From a virus: a DNA stretch of 64,000 nucleotides. A model generated the notes under the pieces. That model was not told the DNA's origin, did not search any database, and saw only the letters and a program-made list of their open reading frames with translations. Numbering within the stretch: position 1 is the stretch's first letter; each line of letters starts with the position of its first letter. Below, piece by piece: positions 17,305 to 26,294 of the stretch. The stretch lies in the IMG/VR virus record IMGVR_UViG_3300035703_000044, positions 1-64,000 of that record, one strand, 5' to 3'. A program made the position numbers and the translations under genes.

Positions 17305-18969
17305 ATGGCAAAATTATTTGGATTCTCTATTGAGGATACTGAACCACTATCACCGAGTACAGTCAGTCCTGTTCCTCCAAATAATGAGGATGGGACTGAC
17401 CACTACTTGAGTAGTGGTTTTTTTGGTTCTTATGTAGATATTGAAGGTGTTTATAGAACTGAGTTTGATCTTATTAAAAGATATCGTGAGATGGCACTTC
17501 ATCCAGAATGTGATAGTGCCATTGAAGATATTGTTAATGAAGCAATTGTATCGGATACAAATGATAGTCCAGTTCAAATAGATCTGGATAATCTGAACGC
17601 AAGTGATGGTATTAAGAAAAAAATTAGAGATGAGTTTAAGTATATTTTAGAATTATTAGACTTTGATAAAAAGTCGCACGAAATTTATAGAAACTGGTAT
17701 GTTGATGGTAGATTATATTATCACAAGGTAATTGATCTCAAAAATCCACACGAAGGAATTCAAGAACTTCGTTACATTGACGCACTTAAGATGCGTTATG
17801 TTAGACAAAATAAGAAGAAGAAAGATGATCATCTTCGTTTAGCGAATATGAGATCTGATAATCCTATGGATTATGAGTTCCCAGAAATCGAAGAGTACTT
17901 CATTTATAGTCCAAAGACTGCATATCCAACACAGAATCCAACAGCTTCTGGTGCAAATAATGGAATTAAGATGTCGAAAGATTCCATTACATACTGCACA
18001 TCTGGTCTTGTGGATAGGAATAAAGGATCAACTCTTTCATATCTCCATAAGGCAATCAAAGCACTCAATCAACTTCGAATGATTGAGGACTCTCTCGTTA
18101 TCTATCGTTTATCTAGAGCACCAGAAAGAAGAATTTTCTACATTGATGTGGGCAATCTTCCTAAGGTCAAAGCGGAACAATATCTCAGAGATGTTATGAT
18201 GAGATATCGTAATAAGTTGGTTTATGATGCCAACACCGGTGAGATTCGTGATGATAAGAAATATATGAGTATGCTCGAAGATTTTTGGTTGCCTCGTCGT
18301 GAAGGTGGTAGAGGAACTGAAATCTCAACACTTCCTGGTGGACAAAATCTTGGAGAAATTACTGATATTAAGTATTTTCAAGAAAAACTCTATCGTTCTC
18401 TGAACGTTCCAACCTCAAGAATTGGTGGAGATGGTGGATTTAATCTTGGACGTTCATCAGAAATTCTGAGAGATGAACTTAAATTTAGTAAGTTTGTTGG
18501 TCGTTTGAGAAAGAGATTCTCAAATATGTTTAGTGATATGTTGAGAACGCAATTGATTCTCAAGAACATTATCACTCCAGAAGATTGGGAGATCATGAAT
18601 GAACATATTCAATATGACTTCTTATATGACAATCACTTCTCGGAACTTAAAGAAGCAGAACTTCTCAATGAAAGATTGAGTCTTGCAGCAACTGCAGAAC
18701 CTTATGTTGGCAGATACTTCTCTCAAGATTATTTGAGAAGAAAGGTTCTTCGTCAGACTGATCAGGAGATTATTGAACAAGATCTGTTAATTAAGAAAGA
18801 AATTGAAGAAGGTATTATTCCAGATCCATCCCAAATGCAAATTGATCCTGCAACAGGACAACCAATTCCAGTGGAAGATGCGGGTATGAATTTAGGTAAA
18901 CCTGTAGTAGAACCAGATTTAGGATCTCAGGAAAAATCTGTAGAAATTCCGAAGGGTGGGGAAATTTAA
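17305..18969 (+). CDS. gp20: Portal vertex protein gp20
   Basis: 554 residues, close to T4 gp20 (524). Recognisable blocks include HPECDSAIEDIVNEAIV, the stretch RAPERRIFYIDVGNLPK and LPGGQNLGEITDIKYFQEKLY, all conserved in T4-like portals. gp20 forms the dodecamer through which DNA enters, nucleates prohead assembly and docks gp17 and the gp13/14 neck. The C-terminal tail (about 500-554) is variable and acidic. It follows gp19 behind a late-type box. Confidence 0.97.
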   Translation: MAKLFGFSIEDTEPLSPSTVSPVPPNNEDGTDHYLSSGFFGSYVDIEGVYRTEFDLIKRYREMALHPECDSAIEDIVNEAIVSDTNDSPVQIDLDNLNASDGIKKKIRDEFKYILELLDFDKKSHEIYRNWYVDGRLYYHKVIDLKNPHEGIQELRYIDALKMRYVRQNKKKKDDHLRLANMRSDNPMDYEFPEIEEYFIYSPKTAYPTQNPTASGANNGIKMSKDSITYCTSGLVDRNKGSTLSYLHKAIKALNQLRMIEDSLVIYRLSRAPERRIFYIDVGNLPKVKAEQYLRDVMMRYRNKLVYDANTGEIRDDKKYMSMLEDFWLPRREGGRGTEISTLPGGQNLGEITDIKYFQEKLYRSLNVPTSRIGGDGGFNLGRSSEILRDELKFSKFVGRLRKRFSNMFSDMLRTQLILKNIITPEDWEIMNEHIQYDFLYDNHFSELKEAELLNERLSLAATAEPYVGRYFSQDYLRRKVLRQTDQEIIEQDLLIKKEIEEGIIPDPSQMQIDPATGQPIPVEDAGMNLGKPVVEPDLGSQEKSVEIPKGGEI

Positions 18970-18975
18970 TAAATA
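18968..18975 (+). promoter_or_regulatory. Late promoter AATAAATA before the gp67-like gene
   Basis: AATAAATA overlaps the gp20 stop codon, 26 bases before the ATG at 19001. Confidence 0.4.
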
Positions 18976-19000
18976 AGTCAGACTATTATTGATTACAACA

Positions 19001-19180
19001 ATGGATGAATTAATGGATATGATTGTTACTGATGAGAGTCCATCTCAAATCAGTGACAAAATCAAAGATCTTTTGTTTGCAAAGGCATCGGAAAGAGTGG
19101 ATTCTTTTAAACCTCATGTTGCAGACTCTCTCTTTGGTGGAGAACCCGAAGAAGAAACTGAAGACTACGAAGAATCATAA
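19001..19180 (+). CDS. Small acidic protein, candidate prohead core gp67
   Basis: 59 residues from ATG 19001 (an in-frame TTG at 18989 is unlikely). The sequence is helical at the start (MDELMDMIVTDESPSQISD) and ends in a strongly acidic tail (GGEPEEETEDYEES). T4 places the small acidic core protein gp67 exactly between gp20 and gp21, so synteny, size and charge support a gp67 equivalent, although sequence identity to T4 gp67 is not evident by eye. It would be part of the scaffold that gp21 degrades. Confidence 0.6.
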   Translation: MDELMDMIVTDESPSQISDKIKDLLFAKASERVDSFKPHVADSLFGGEPEEETEDYEES

Positions 19181-19183
19181 ATA
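19176..19183 (+). promoter_or_regulatory. Late promoter CATAAATA before the 19209 gene
   Basis: CATAAATA overlaps the stop of the gp67-like gene, 26 bases before the next ATG. Confidence 0.45.
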
Positions 19184-19208
19184 AAAAGTATAAGACTTTA
19201 TCATAAAA

Positions 19209-19475
19209 ATGCAAAGAACTAAGATAATTGAGACTGAAGTTTCTACAGGTGCTTCTGCCGGTGCTGCTACAAGTATTGGAAGTGCAACCTGTGTGAGAAT
19301 TCATAATAATACTGGCGGTATTATTACAGTTGGAGTTTCAACTATTGTTGGTGCTGCAACCACTAATTATTTTACAATGCCAGCAAACTCTGTTGAATTT
19401 CTTGAGAAACTTCCAACTGATGTTATCTGGACTTCATCATCCATCAAAGCAGCAAAAGTAGGATTCACAAACTAA
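19209..19475 (+). CDS. Small putative virion protein between gp67-like gene and gp21
   Basis: 88 residues, with Ala/Ser/Gly/Thr-rich low complexity in the first 30 residues, then a beta-rich portion (IHNNTGGIITVGVSTIVGA) and a LEKLPTDVIWTSSSIKAAKVGFT ending that resembles small phage decoration proteins. T4 has gp68 at this position, but this sequence is not obviously gp68-like. The late promoter and location suggest a head or tail component. Function is unknown. Confidence 0.6.
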   Translation: MQRTKIIETEVSTGASAGAATSIGSATCVRIHNNTGGIITVGVSTIVGAATTNYFTMPANSVEFLEKLPTDVIWTSSSIKAAKVGFTN

Positions 19476-19479
19476 AACC

Positions 19480-20130
19480 ATGAAACTCATCAGAGAAGAA
19501 ATCGAACAGGTCGAATTTATCGTTGAAAACAAGAACGGTAAAAAGTCACTTTTCATCGAAGGAGTTTTTCTCCAGGGTAACATTAAGAACCGTAATGGTC
19601 GTATGTATCCTATGGAAACTCTTCGTCGTGAAGTTGCTCGTTATAATGAGAACCATGTTGCTCAAGGTAGAGCACTTGGAGAACTTGGACATCCAGATGG
19701 TCCAACCGTAAATCTGGATAGAGTTTCTCACAAGATTGTTTCTCTGAGAGAGAGTGGTTCAAACTTCATCGGAAAAGCAAAGATTCTTTCAACCCCAATG
19801 GGTAAGATTGCAGAATCTCTAATTTCCGAAGGTGTAAAACTTGGAGTTTCTTCTCGTGGTATTGGATCTCTCCGTATGACGAGAGAAGGAATTAATGTTG
19901 TTGGTGAAGACTTTATGCTTGCAACTGCTGCTGATATCGTTGCAGATCCTTCTGCTCCTGATGCATTCGTTGAAGGTATCATGGAAGGAAAAGAATGGGT
20001 ATGGGATGGTGGTATTCTGCGTGAAAAATATGCAGAAAAAACCTACAAGACCATTAATACTCTTGTAGATCAAAAGAGATTGGATGAGAATAAGTTGAAC
20101 TTATTCAACGACTTTCTCGCAAATCTTTAA
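19480..20130 (+). CDS. gp21: Prohead core protease gp21
   Basis: 216 residues, matching T4 gp21 (212). The conserved blocks of the T4-type serine protease are present: NRNGRMYP (about 38-44), GELGHPDGP with His 71, and KLGVSSRGIGSL with the serines near 124-125. It matures the capsid by cutting scaffold, gp23 and internal proteins after [LI]-x-E sites, several of which are visible in proteins of this window. It starts four bases after the preceding gene stop and lies upstream of its substrate gp22. Confidence 0.95.
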   Translation: MKLIREEIEQVEFIVENKNGKKSLFIEGVFLQGNIKNRNGRMYPMETLRREVARYNENHVAQGRALGELGHPDGPTVNLDRVSHKIVSLRESGSNFIGKAKILSTPMGKIAESLISEGVKLGVSSRGIGSLRMTREGINVVGEDFMLATAADIVADPSAPDAFVEGIMEGKEWVWDGGILREKYAEKTYKTINTLVDQKRLDENKLNLFNDFLANL

Positions 20131-20132
20131 TT

Positions 20133-20140
20133 TATAAATA
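20133..20140 (+). promoter_or_regulatory. Late promoter TATAAATA (perfect) upstream of gp22
   Basis: An exact T4 late box 38 bases before the gp22 ATG, just after the gp21 stop. An AACGGAGAG ribosome-binding stretch follows. Since no box precedes gp23, gp22 and gp23 are probably made from this promoter. Confidence 0.7.
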
Positions 20141-20177
20141 AATATAGTTTAAAACTAAGGTTAAACGGAGAGTTCAA

Positions 20178-21260
20178 ATGTCTCGTGGAGATTTACAAGA
20201 AATGGAAGTAGGCACTAAGCAATCCAAAACCGCCGTTAATGCTAATGCAAAGGCGGCAGAAGCGATGCCTAAATTATCAGATCCAGGTACTCAACTCGGT
20301 TCTGTAGAAGATCTTGGTGGCCCTACACCAGAAAACTATAGATCTGACGACGATTCAGCTAAGCTGAAGACTCCTGGTGCCACTCTTAAACAAGTAAGAG
20401 ATGTTGTAAACAAAGGCGCTAAGGCTGCTGATGCCATGAAGGGTATGAAGGAAGAAGAGGAACTGGAGGATGAAAACATTATCTCCGAGACCGAAGAAGT
20501 AGAAGAAGAAGTTGTAGAAGAAGAGACCTCTGAAGAATATGACATCGAAGAAGATGTTAATGCTCTTCTGGGTGGTGAAGACCTCTCTGAGGAATTTAAA
20601 GAAAAGGCAAAGACCATCTTTGAAGCTGCTCTGACTGCTAAGGTTGGAGAAATCAAAGAGGCTCTTGAAGCACAATATGAAGAAAGACTTGTAGAAGAAG
20701 TCGAAGAAATTAAAGAAGCACTTGCACAAAGAGTAGATTCTTATCTTGAGTACGTTGCTGACGAATGGTTCACCGAAAATGAACTGGCGGTCGAGCAAGG
20801 TCTTAAGACTGAAATGACCGAATCATTCCTTGAAGGAATGAAGGGTCTTTTTGAAGCACATTATGTATCAATCCCTGAAGATAAATATGATGTTCTTGAG
20901 AGCATGGTAGAAAAACTTGATGACATGGAGACAAAACTCAACGAGCAGATTGAGAAGAACATTCATCTTAACCAAAGACTCGCAGAGTCGGTTGCTGATG
21001 GAATCTTCGATGAGATTTCTGAGGGCCTTGCTGCTACTCAGAAAGAGAAGCTCGCTTCACTTGCCGAAAGTGTTGAGTTTGAAAGTGAAGAAGAATATCG
21101 TGAAAAACTGGAGATGCTGAAGGAATCATATTTCCCAGCAAATAAAACTCCTAAAGCGCATACTGAATCCCTTTCTGAGGGTGTAGACCATTCAACCGAA
21201 TCTATTTCGGGACCAATGGCTGCATACCTGAAGACTCTTCAGGCTGTTGCTAAGAACTGA
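20178..21260 (+). CDS. gp22: Prohead scaffold protein gp22
   Basis: 360 residues, highly charged and almost entirely helical. An N-terminal polar region precedes an acidic stretch (about 95-130, runs of Glu) and a long coiled coil (about 140-320). The segment FLEGMKGLFEAHYVSIPEDKYDV is shared with T4-like gp22 scaffolds. The major core protein shapes the prohead and is then degraded by gp21. Gene order 21-22-23 is conserved. T4 gp22 is shorter (269); the N-terminal ~90 residues account for the difference. Confidence 0.93.
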   Translation: MSRGDLQEMEVGTKQSKTAVNANAKAAEAMPKLSDPGTQLGSVEDLGGPTPENYRSDDDSAKLKTPGATLKQVRDVVNKGAKAADAMKGMKEEEELEDENIISETEEVEEEVVEEETSEEYDIEEDVNALLGGEDLSEEFKEKAKTIFEAALTAKVGEIKEALEAQYEERLVEEVEEIKEALAQRVDSYLEYVADEWFTENELAVEQGLKTEMTESFLEGMKGLFEAHYVSIPEDKYDVLESMVEKLDDMETKLNEQIEKNIHLNQRLAESVADGIFDEISEGLAATQKEKLASLAESVEFESEEEYREKLEMLKESYFPANKTPKAHTESLSEGVDHSTESISGPMAAYLKTLQAVAKN

Positions 21261-21304
21261 ATTTAATATTAATCAAACGTAAACATTCACAAAGGTACAC
21301 GCAA

Positions 21305-22738
21305 ATGTTCCATTCCGAGCATCTGCAGGAAAAGTGGGCACCTCTCCTCAACTATGAGGGTCTTGATCCAATCAAAGATTCCCATCGTAGAGCGGTAACC
21401 GCAGTCCTGCTGGAAAACCAAGAAAAGTTTTTAAGAGAAGAGTCCGCATTTAGCAGCGGATTCAACCTGATGGAAACCCCAACCAACTCAGCTAACGCAG
21501 CTGGTGCTTCTGGTGGTTTCAGTGGTAGTTCTGCTGCTGCAGGTCCTACCGCAGGTTTCGATCCCGTTCTGATCTCACTGATCAGACGTTCAATGCCTAA
21601 CCTGGTTGCATATGACCTGGCTGGCGTTCAACCAATGAGTGGTCCTACTGGACTCATCTTTGCAATGCGTTCGCGTTACAACAACCAGAGCGGAACCGAG
21701 GCATTCTTCAACGAGGCCGATACCGCATTCTCTGGTCAGGATGATGGTAACAACCTCACCGCAGGTTTCACCGACGTTGTTGCTGGTCTTGGTACTACTT
21801 CACAGTCTGGTACTAACCCCGCAATCCTGAACCCAGTTGGAACCGCTACCTCAACCGCATATGATGTCGGTCAGGGTATGGTTACTGGTGACGCAGAGAA
21901 TCTTGGTTCTGCTGCTGGCGATCAGTTCAACCAGATGGCATTCTCGATCGAGAAAGTCACCGTTACTGCAAAGTCACGCGCACTGAAGGCTGAGTACTCA
22001 CTTGAGCTCGCTCAGGACCTGAAGGCAATCCACGGTCTGAATGCAGAAGCAGAACTCGCTAACATTCTGTCAAGCGAGATTCTTGCTGAGATCAACCGTG
22101 AGGTTATCAGAACCATCTACAAGATTGCTGAACAGGGTGCTGTTGAGAACGTTTCTACTCAGGGTGTATTTGACCTCGATATCGACTCCAACGGTCGTTG
22201 GTCGGTTGAGAAGTTCAAGGGTCTTCTGTTCCAGATCGAAAGAGATGCAAACAGAATCGCTCAGAGAACTCGTCGTGGAAAGGGTAACATCATCATGTGT
22301 TCAGCTGACGTTGCTTCAGCACTGACCATGGCTGGTGTTCTCGATTACACCCCTGCTCTGAACGCAAACCTGAACGTTGATGACACCGGCAACACCTTTG
22401 CTGGTACTATCAACGGTAAGTACAGAGTCTACATTGACCCATATTCTGCAAACCTGGCTGCTGATAACGGTGGTCTGGCACAGGGTACTAACCAATACTA
22501 CGTTGTTGGTTATAAGGGTTCCAGTGCATATGATGCTGGTCTCTTCTATTGCCCATATGTACCTCTGCAGATGGTACGTGCTGTTGGAGAGGATACCTTC
22601 CAACCAAAAATTGGCTTCAAGACCCGTTATGGTATTGTTGCCAACCCATTCGCAGAAGGAACCGATCAAGGTCTGGGTCGTCTGCGCGTCAACAGCAACC
22701 GTTACTACAGACGTGTTGCAATCAAAAATCTCATGTGA
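21305..22738 (+). CDS. gp23: Major capsid protein gp23
   Basis: 477 residues with the HK97-fold gp23 signature: PNLVAYDLAGVQPMSGPTG, EYSLELAQDLKAIHGL and the C-terminal KIGFKTRYGIVANPF. T4 gp23 is 521 residues. A gp21-type site L-M-E (residues 55-57) fits removal of an N-terminal propeptide of about 57 residues (T4 cuts at 65). Codons are visibly shifted to C-ending forms (AAC, ACC, ATC, TAC) compared with neighbours, as expected for the most abundant virion protein. A strong terminator follows 21 bases after the stop. Confidence 0.98.
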   Translation: MFHSEHLQEKWAPLLNYEGLDPIKDSHRRAVTAVLLENQEKFLREESAFSSGFNLMETPTNSANAAGASGGFSGSSAAAGPTAGFDPVLISLIRRSMPNLVAYDLAGVQPMSGPTGLIFAMRSRYNNQSGTEAFFNEADTAFSGQDDGNNLTAGFTDVVAGLGTTSQSGTNPAILNPVGTATSTAYDVGQGMVTGDAENLGSAAGDQFNQMAFSIEKVTVTAKSRALKAEYSLELAQDLKAIHGLNAEAELANILSSEILAEINREVIRTIYKIAEQGAVENVSTQGVFDLDIDSNGRWSVEKFKGLLFQIERDANRIAQRTRRGKGNIIMCSADVASALTMAGVLDYTPALNANLNVDDTGNTFAGTINGKYRVYIDPYSANLAADNGGLAQGTNQYYVVGYKGSSAYDAGLFYCPYVPLQMVRAVGEDTFQPKIGFKTRYGIVANPFAEGTDQGLGRLRVNSNRYYRRVAIKNLM

Positions 22739-22759
22739 GCCTTTTCACAAGAGTTCTCT

Positions 22760-22784
22760 GGGGTCCGCAAGGACCCCTTTTTTT
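22760..22784 (+). terminator. Intrinsic terminator after gp23
   Basis: Perfect 7-bp stem GGGGTCC/GGACCCC around a GCAA loop, followed by seven T. It ends the head operon and is fused to the TCTAAATA late-type box at 22786. Confidence 0.93.
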
Positions 22785-22785
22785 A

Positions 22786-22793
22786 TCTAAATA
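22786..22793 (+). promoter_or_regulatory. Late-type box TCTAAATA before the gp3-position gene
   Basis: TCTAAATA begins two bases after the terminator T-run and lies 18 bases before the ATG at 22804. Confidence 0.4.
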
Positions 22794-22803
22794 ATTCAAA
22801 AAA

Positions 22804-23367
22804 ATGACAGTTACAAACGCATATAAGAATCAGATACAGAATAGAAACTTTCTATCACCTGTAGGATTCAAATTTACATTGAATAGAGCTCCTAAAGTTG
22901 CATTCTTTGGAAACTCAACGAACATTCCAGGAATGACTTTAGGTATTGCTGTACAACCAACTTATCTTAAGGACATTGATATTCCTGGAGATAAAGTCAC
23001 CTTTAATGATTTAACTCTCAGATTTCTTGTGGATGAGAATCTTGAGAACTATATGGAGATTCAAAATTGGATTCGTGGTATTGGATATCCAGAGTCTTTG
23101 GATCAAATATATGATTGGCAGAAAAATAATCCTGCAATGGATTTGCAAGATAAGAGTCAGATGAACTTATACTCTGATGCAACTTTATCTATTCTTACAA
23201 GTTCCAACAATTCAAACTTTAAAGTTAAGTTTTCCGATGTCTTTCCATATTCAATAACAGATCTTCAGTTTGATGCAACAGATAGTGATATTGATTATTT
23301 GACTGCAGAGGTTACTTTCAAGTATACTATCTACAACATAGTAGATAATGCTGGCAACCCATTATGA
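22804..23367 (+). CDS. Tail protein at the gp3 position (tail completion/tube-like)
   Basis: 187 residues. The pattern FLSPVGFKFTLNRAPKVAFFGNS, then LTLRFLVDENLENYMEIQNWIRG and a final EVTFKYTIYNI, is the tube-like fold used by gp19-family proteins and is what cyanophage annotations commonly call gp3, the tail completion and sheath stabiliser protein. It resembles the tube/gp48/gp54 group in general form, so assignment to gp3 rather than another tube-associated protein rests mainly on position after gp23. It overlaps uvsY by four bases. Confidence 0.7.
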   Translation: MTVTNAYKNQIQNRNFLSPVGFKFTLNRAPKVAFFGNSTNIPGMTLGIAVQPTYLKDIDIPGDKVTFNDLTLRFLVDENLENYMEIQNWIRGIGYPESLDQIYDWQKNNPAMDLQDKSQMNLYSDATLSILTSSNNSNFKVKFSDVFPYSITDLQFDATDSDIDYLTAEVTFKYTIYNIVDNAGNPL

Positions 23368-23801
23368 CCTTTGATTTGGATACCATCCAAAAAATGTGGG
23401 AAGAAGATTGTAAAATTGATCCCGATAATTTGCATACAGAATCACTGAATATTGCAAGTCTACATGCAAAATATTTTGACATGTACAACAACATTGTTCT
23501 TCTAAAAAAGAAAGCAGAACAACAAAGAAAAAATATTCGTCACGATAGATATGAATATTATACTGGAAAAGCAGATCCTGACGTTTATGTAGAGAATCCA
23601 TTCCCTAAGAAAATTCGTGACAAAGAGACTCTTCAGAAATACTTAGATGCTGATGAGAAACTATCTCAAGTCTGTTTGAAGATTGACTACTATGATACAA
23701 TGTTAAATTATATTGAGAGCATTCTAAAGATGATTCAGAATAGAACCTTTCAAATCAAAAACGCAATTGAGTTTGTTAGATTTACTGCTGGACTGGGGTA
23801 A
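23364..23801 (+). CDS. uvsY: Recombination mediator UvsY
   Basis: 145 residues, close to T4 UvsY (137). Shared features are the N-terminal helix of the form LDTIQKMWEEDCKIDPDNL, the central motif RYEYYTGKADPDVY (T4 has RLDYYSGRGDGDEF), and the C-terminal NRTFQIKNAIEFVRFTAGLG (T4 SRGFAIKHIQDMRAFEAG). UvsY loads UvsX on gp32-coated single-stranded DNA. It is translationally coupled to the upstream tail gene through an ATGA overlap and lies ahead of uvsW, as in T4. Confidence 0.92.
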   Translation: MTFDLDTIQKMWEEDCKIDPDNLHTESLNIASLHAKYFDMYNNIVLLKKKAEQQRKNIRHDRYEYYTGKADPDVYVENPFPKKIRDKETLQKYLDADEKLSQVCLKIDYYDTMLNYIESILKMIQNRTFQIKNAIEFVRFTAGLG

Positions 23802-23808
23802 ATAAATA
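23801..23808 (+). promoter_or_regulatory. Late promoter AATAAATA upstream of uvsW
   Basis: AATAAATA immediately follows the uvsY stop, 22 bases before the uvsW GTG. Late expression of UvsW is known in T4, where it resolves recombination intermediates late in infection. Confidence 0.5.
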
Positions 23809-23829
23809 CCTTTAGATGCATGGATTTAT

Positions 23830-25308
23830 GTGATTGATACTACGGCGAATCTTGTTATATCAAAATCCAACGAAGTATTTTTAAAGATTAATACGGAACC
23901 TCACATTGAATATGAACTTAGAGATCACTTTAAGTTTGAGGTTCCCAATGCAAAGTTTATGCCCCAGTACCGTGGAAGGAATTGGAATGGGGAGATTCAT
24001 TTGTATGATATGAGATCAAAACAGATCTATGTTGGTCTGTTAGATAAGATTGTATCTTTCTGTAAGCAATACGGATACACTTATAAGTTTGATGATAATA
24101 AATTTTATGGTCTTCCATTCGAAGTGAATGAGGAGATTTCATATGAAGGTGTAAAGGATTATATGAGATCTATTTGTTCTCATTCTCCAAGGGAGTATCA
24201 AGTAGAGGGAGTATATGATGCTCTAAGGCATAACAGAAAGCTATTGATAAGCCCCACTGCATCTGGCAAATCACTGATGATTTATTCGATCGTAAGATAT
24301 TATGTGGATAAAGGGCAAAAAATTCTTTTAATTGTTCCAACGACATCTCTTGTAGAACAGATGTATAAGGATTTCCAGGATTATGGTTGGGATGCTGAGT
24401 CATATTGTCACAAGATTTATTCTGGTAGGGAGAAGACAAACGAACATGCAGTTACGATTACAACCTGGCAATCAGTCTATAAGTTAGATCGTTCTTTCTT
24501 TGAAGATTATGGTGTCATTATAGGCGATGAAGCACATTTGTTCAAGAGTAAATCTCTAGTACAGATCATGACTAAACTTCACCACGCAAAGTATCGTTTT
24601 GGATTTACAGGAACTTTGGATGGAACTCAAACTCACAAATGGGTTCTTGAAGGATTGTTTGGTCCATCATACAAAGTAACTAAAACTGCAGAACTGATGA
24701 AGCAAGGACATCTGTCCCAGTTAGATATTCAGTGTTTAGTTCTTAAACACCCTCCACAAAAGTTTGAAACTTATGAAGATGAGATACAGTATTTAATCTC
24801 CCACGAACAGAGGAATAAGTTCATCACAAACCTTTCTTTAGATCTCAAAGGAAATACTCTTGTTCTGTTTTCACGAGTTGAAGCACACGGAGCAATTCTC
24901 TATGAAATGATAAATAAGAATAACCGTGAAGATCGTAAAGTATTTTTCGTTCATGGTGGAGTGGATGCGGAAGAAAGAGAACTTGTAAGAGAAATTACCG
25001 AAAGAGAAAACAACGCAATCATCGTTGCTTCATATGGAACTTTTTCTACAGGTATTAATATTAAGAGTCTCCATAATGTTATCTTTGCTTCACCCAGTAA
25101 ATCGAGAGTTAGAAATCTACAATCTATTGGAAGAGTACTTAGAAAGGGAAAAAATAAAACTAAAGCAGTCCTCTACGACATCTCTGATGATTGTACATTT
25201 CAATCAAGAAAGAACTACACTTTAAACCACTTCATAGAAAGAATTAAAATTTATAATGAAGAACAATTCAATTATGAGATAATCACTATTCAACTAAAGA
25301 TCAAATGA
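23830..25308 (+). CDS. uvsW: ATP-dependent helicase UvsW
   Basis: 492 residues, matching T4 UvsW (about 500). SF2 helicase motifs: Walker A SPTASGKS (about 141-148), DEAH box GDEAHLF (about 235), TGTLDG (about 256), and motif VI QSIGRVLRKG. The N-terminal ~100 residues match the small UvsW DNA-binding domain. It acts on branched DNA, R-loops and stalled forks. The start is a GTG; upstream ATGs run into TGA at once, so GTG is the only sensible start. Confidence 0.95.
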   Translation: MIDTTANLVISKSNEVFLKINTEPHIEYELRDHFKFEVPNAKFMPQYRGRNWNGEIHLYDMRSKQIYVGLLDKIVSFCKQYGYTYKFDDNKFYGLPFEVNEEISYEGVKDYMRSICSHSPREYQVEGVYDALRHNRKLLISPTASGKSLMIYSIVRYYVDKGQKILLIVPTTSLVEQMYKDFQDYGWDAESYCHKIYSGREKTNEHAVTITTWQSVYKLDRSFFEDYGVIIGDEAHLFKSKSLVQIMTKLHHAKYRFGFTGTLDGTQTHKWVLEGLFGPSYKVTKTAELMKQGHLSQLDIQCLVLKHPPQKFETYEDEIQYLISHEQRNKFITNLSLDLKGNTLVLFSRVEAHGAILYEMINKNNREDRKVFFVHGGVDAEERELVREITERENNAIIVASYGTFSTGINIKSLHNVIFASPSKSRVRNLQSIGRVLRKGKNKTKAVLYDISDDCTFQSRKNYTLNHFIERIKIYNEEQFNYEIITIQLKIK

Positions 25309-25697
25309 TAGAAGATGATTTTTACGCTACACTTAAGTTAAAGACCGGAGAGGAAATCTTCGCAAAAGTAGCAGCTACTGAAGAAGAAGATAGAACTCTT
25401 CTCATAGTTACAAATCCTATTATTGTTGCTGAAATAAAAGGTAGAACTGGAGTAATGGGATACAAGATAGAACCTTGGTTAAAGACTACTACAGAAGATA
25501 TGTTTATTATTAATATTGATGATGTTCTTACAATGACTGAATCTTCTGATATTGAAATGATATCAATGTATCAAACTTATTGTAGAGAAAGTGATAAGAC
25601 CAGAAACAATCAATCAAAGATATCTCGTAAGATGGGTTATCTTGCAAATGTCAATGATGCTAAAGAGATCTTAGAGAAACTCTTTAAGAATAGCTAA
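25305..25697 (+). CDS. Sm-like small protein downstream of uvsW
   Basis: 130 residues. The first ~75 residues alternate in beta strands (FYATLKLKTGEEIFAKV, RTLLIVTNPIIV, then TEDMFIINIDDVLTM), the five-strand pattern of an Sm-like barrel. The C-terminal half is helical and basic. It overlaps uvsW by four bases. Two further short proteins of similar pattern flank gp43 (39264, 39574). An RNA- or DNA-binding role is inferred from the fold pattern only. Confidence 0.65.
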   Translation: MIEDDFYATLKLKTGEEIFAKVAATEEEDRTLLIVTNPIIVAEIKGRTGVMGYKIEPWLKTTTEDMFIINIDDVLTMTESSDIEMISMYQTYCRESDKTRNNQSKISRKMGYLANVNDAKEILEKLFKNS

Positions 25698-25746
25698 AGC
25701 CTCATCTTCAAACCCAACAAAGGTATTCTACAGAGTATTTGAATAC

Positions 25747-25775
25747 TTGTCAACTATTTGTAAAGGTGGTATAAT
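25747..25775 (+). promoter_or_regulatory. Sigma70-type promoter for gp55/gp47/gp46
   Basis: TTGTCA (25747-25752), 17-bp spacer, perfect TATAAT (25770-25775), in the only sizeable intergenic gap of this block (25698-25799). The start point would be near 25782, about 18 bases before gp55. It places the late sigma factor under host-type control. Confidence 0.8.
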
Positions 25776-25799
25776 TCATACATATTATGAGATAAACTA

Positions 25800-26294
25800 A
25801 TGATAACCACAGCAGTTATGACCAGAAGAAAGAGGTCAGAACATTACGTCAATAACAAAGAGTTTCTTGCAGCACTGATCAAGTATCGTGAGGATGTTGA
25901 GATTGCCAAGATTAAAGGTAATCCAAAACCACAAATTCCCAGGTATATTGGTGAATGCTTCTTAAAGATTGCAAATCATTTATCATTCAAACCAAACTTT
26001 GTCAACTATATGTTCAAAGATGATATGATTTGTGATGGTATTGAAAACTGTGTTCAGTATATTCACAACTTTAATCCAGAGAAATCTCAGAACCCATTTG
26101 CTTACTTCACTCAGATTATTCACTACGCATTTCTGAGACGCATTCAGAAAGAGAAGAAACAACTGGAGATCAAGAACAAGATTCTTGAAAGGACAGGATT
26201 TGATCAAGTTTTTGATAGTGGAAGTGTTGACGGATCTGACTATTCAGACTATAATTCTATCAAGGACAATGTTCACTCCAAACTTCGTTATTGA
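25800..26294 (+). CDS. gp55: Late transcription sigma factor gp55
   Basis: 164 residues (T4 gp55: 185). Sigma region-2-like features are present: IPRYIGECFLKIANHLSFKPNFVNY, CIQYIHNFNPEKSQNPFAYFTQIIHYAFLRRIQKEKKQ. The aromatic-rich FAYFTQIIHYAFLRRI is the core gp55 signature. gp55 directs host RNA polymerase to TATAAATA boxes, with clamp gp45 as activator. Many such boxes are seen in this window. A sigma70-type promoter lies just upstream, and gp47 begins directly after the stop. An internal ATG seven codons in is an alternative start. Confidence 0.93.
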   Translation: MITTAVMTRRKRSEHYVNNKEFLAALIKYREDVEIAKIKGNPKPQIPRYIGECFLKIANHLSFKPNFVNYMFKDDMICDGIENCVQYIHNFNPEKSQNPFAYFTQIIHYAFLRRIQKEKKQLEIKNKILERTGFDQVFDSGSVDGSDYSDYNSIKDNVHSKLRY

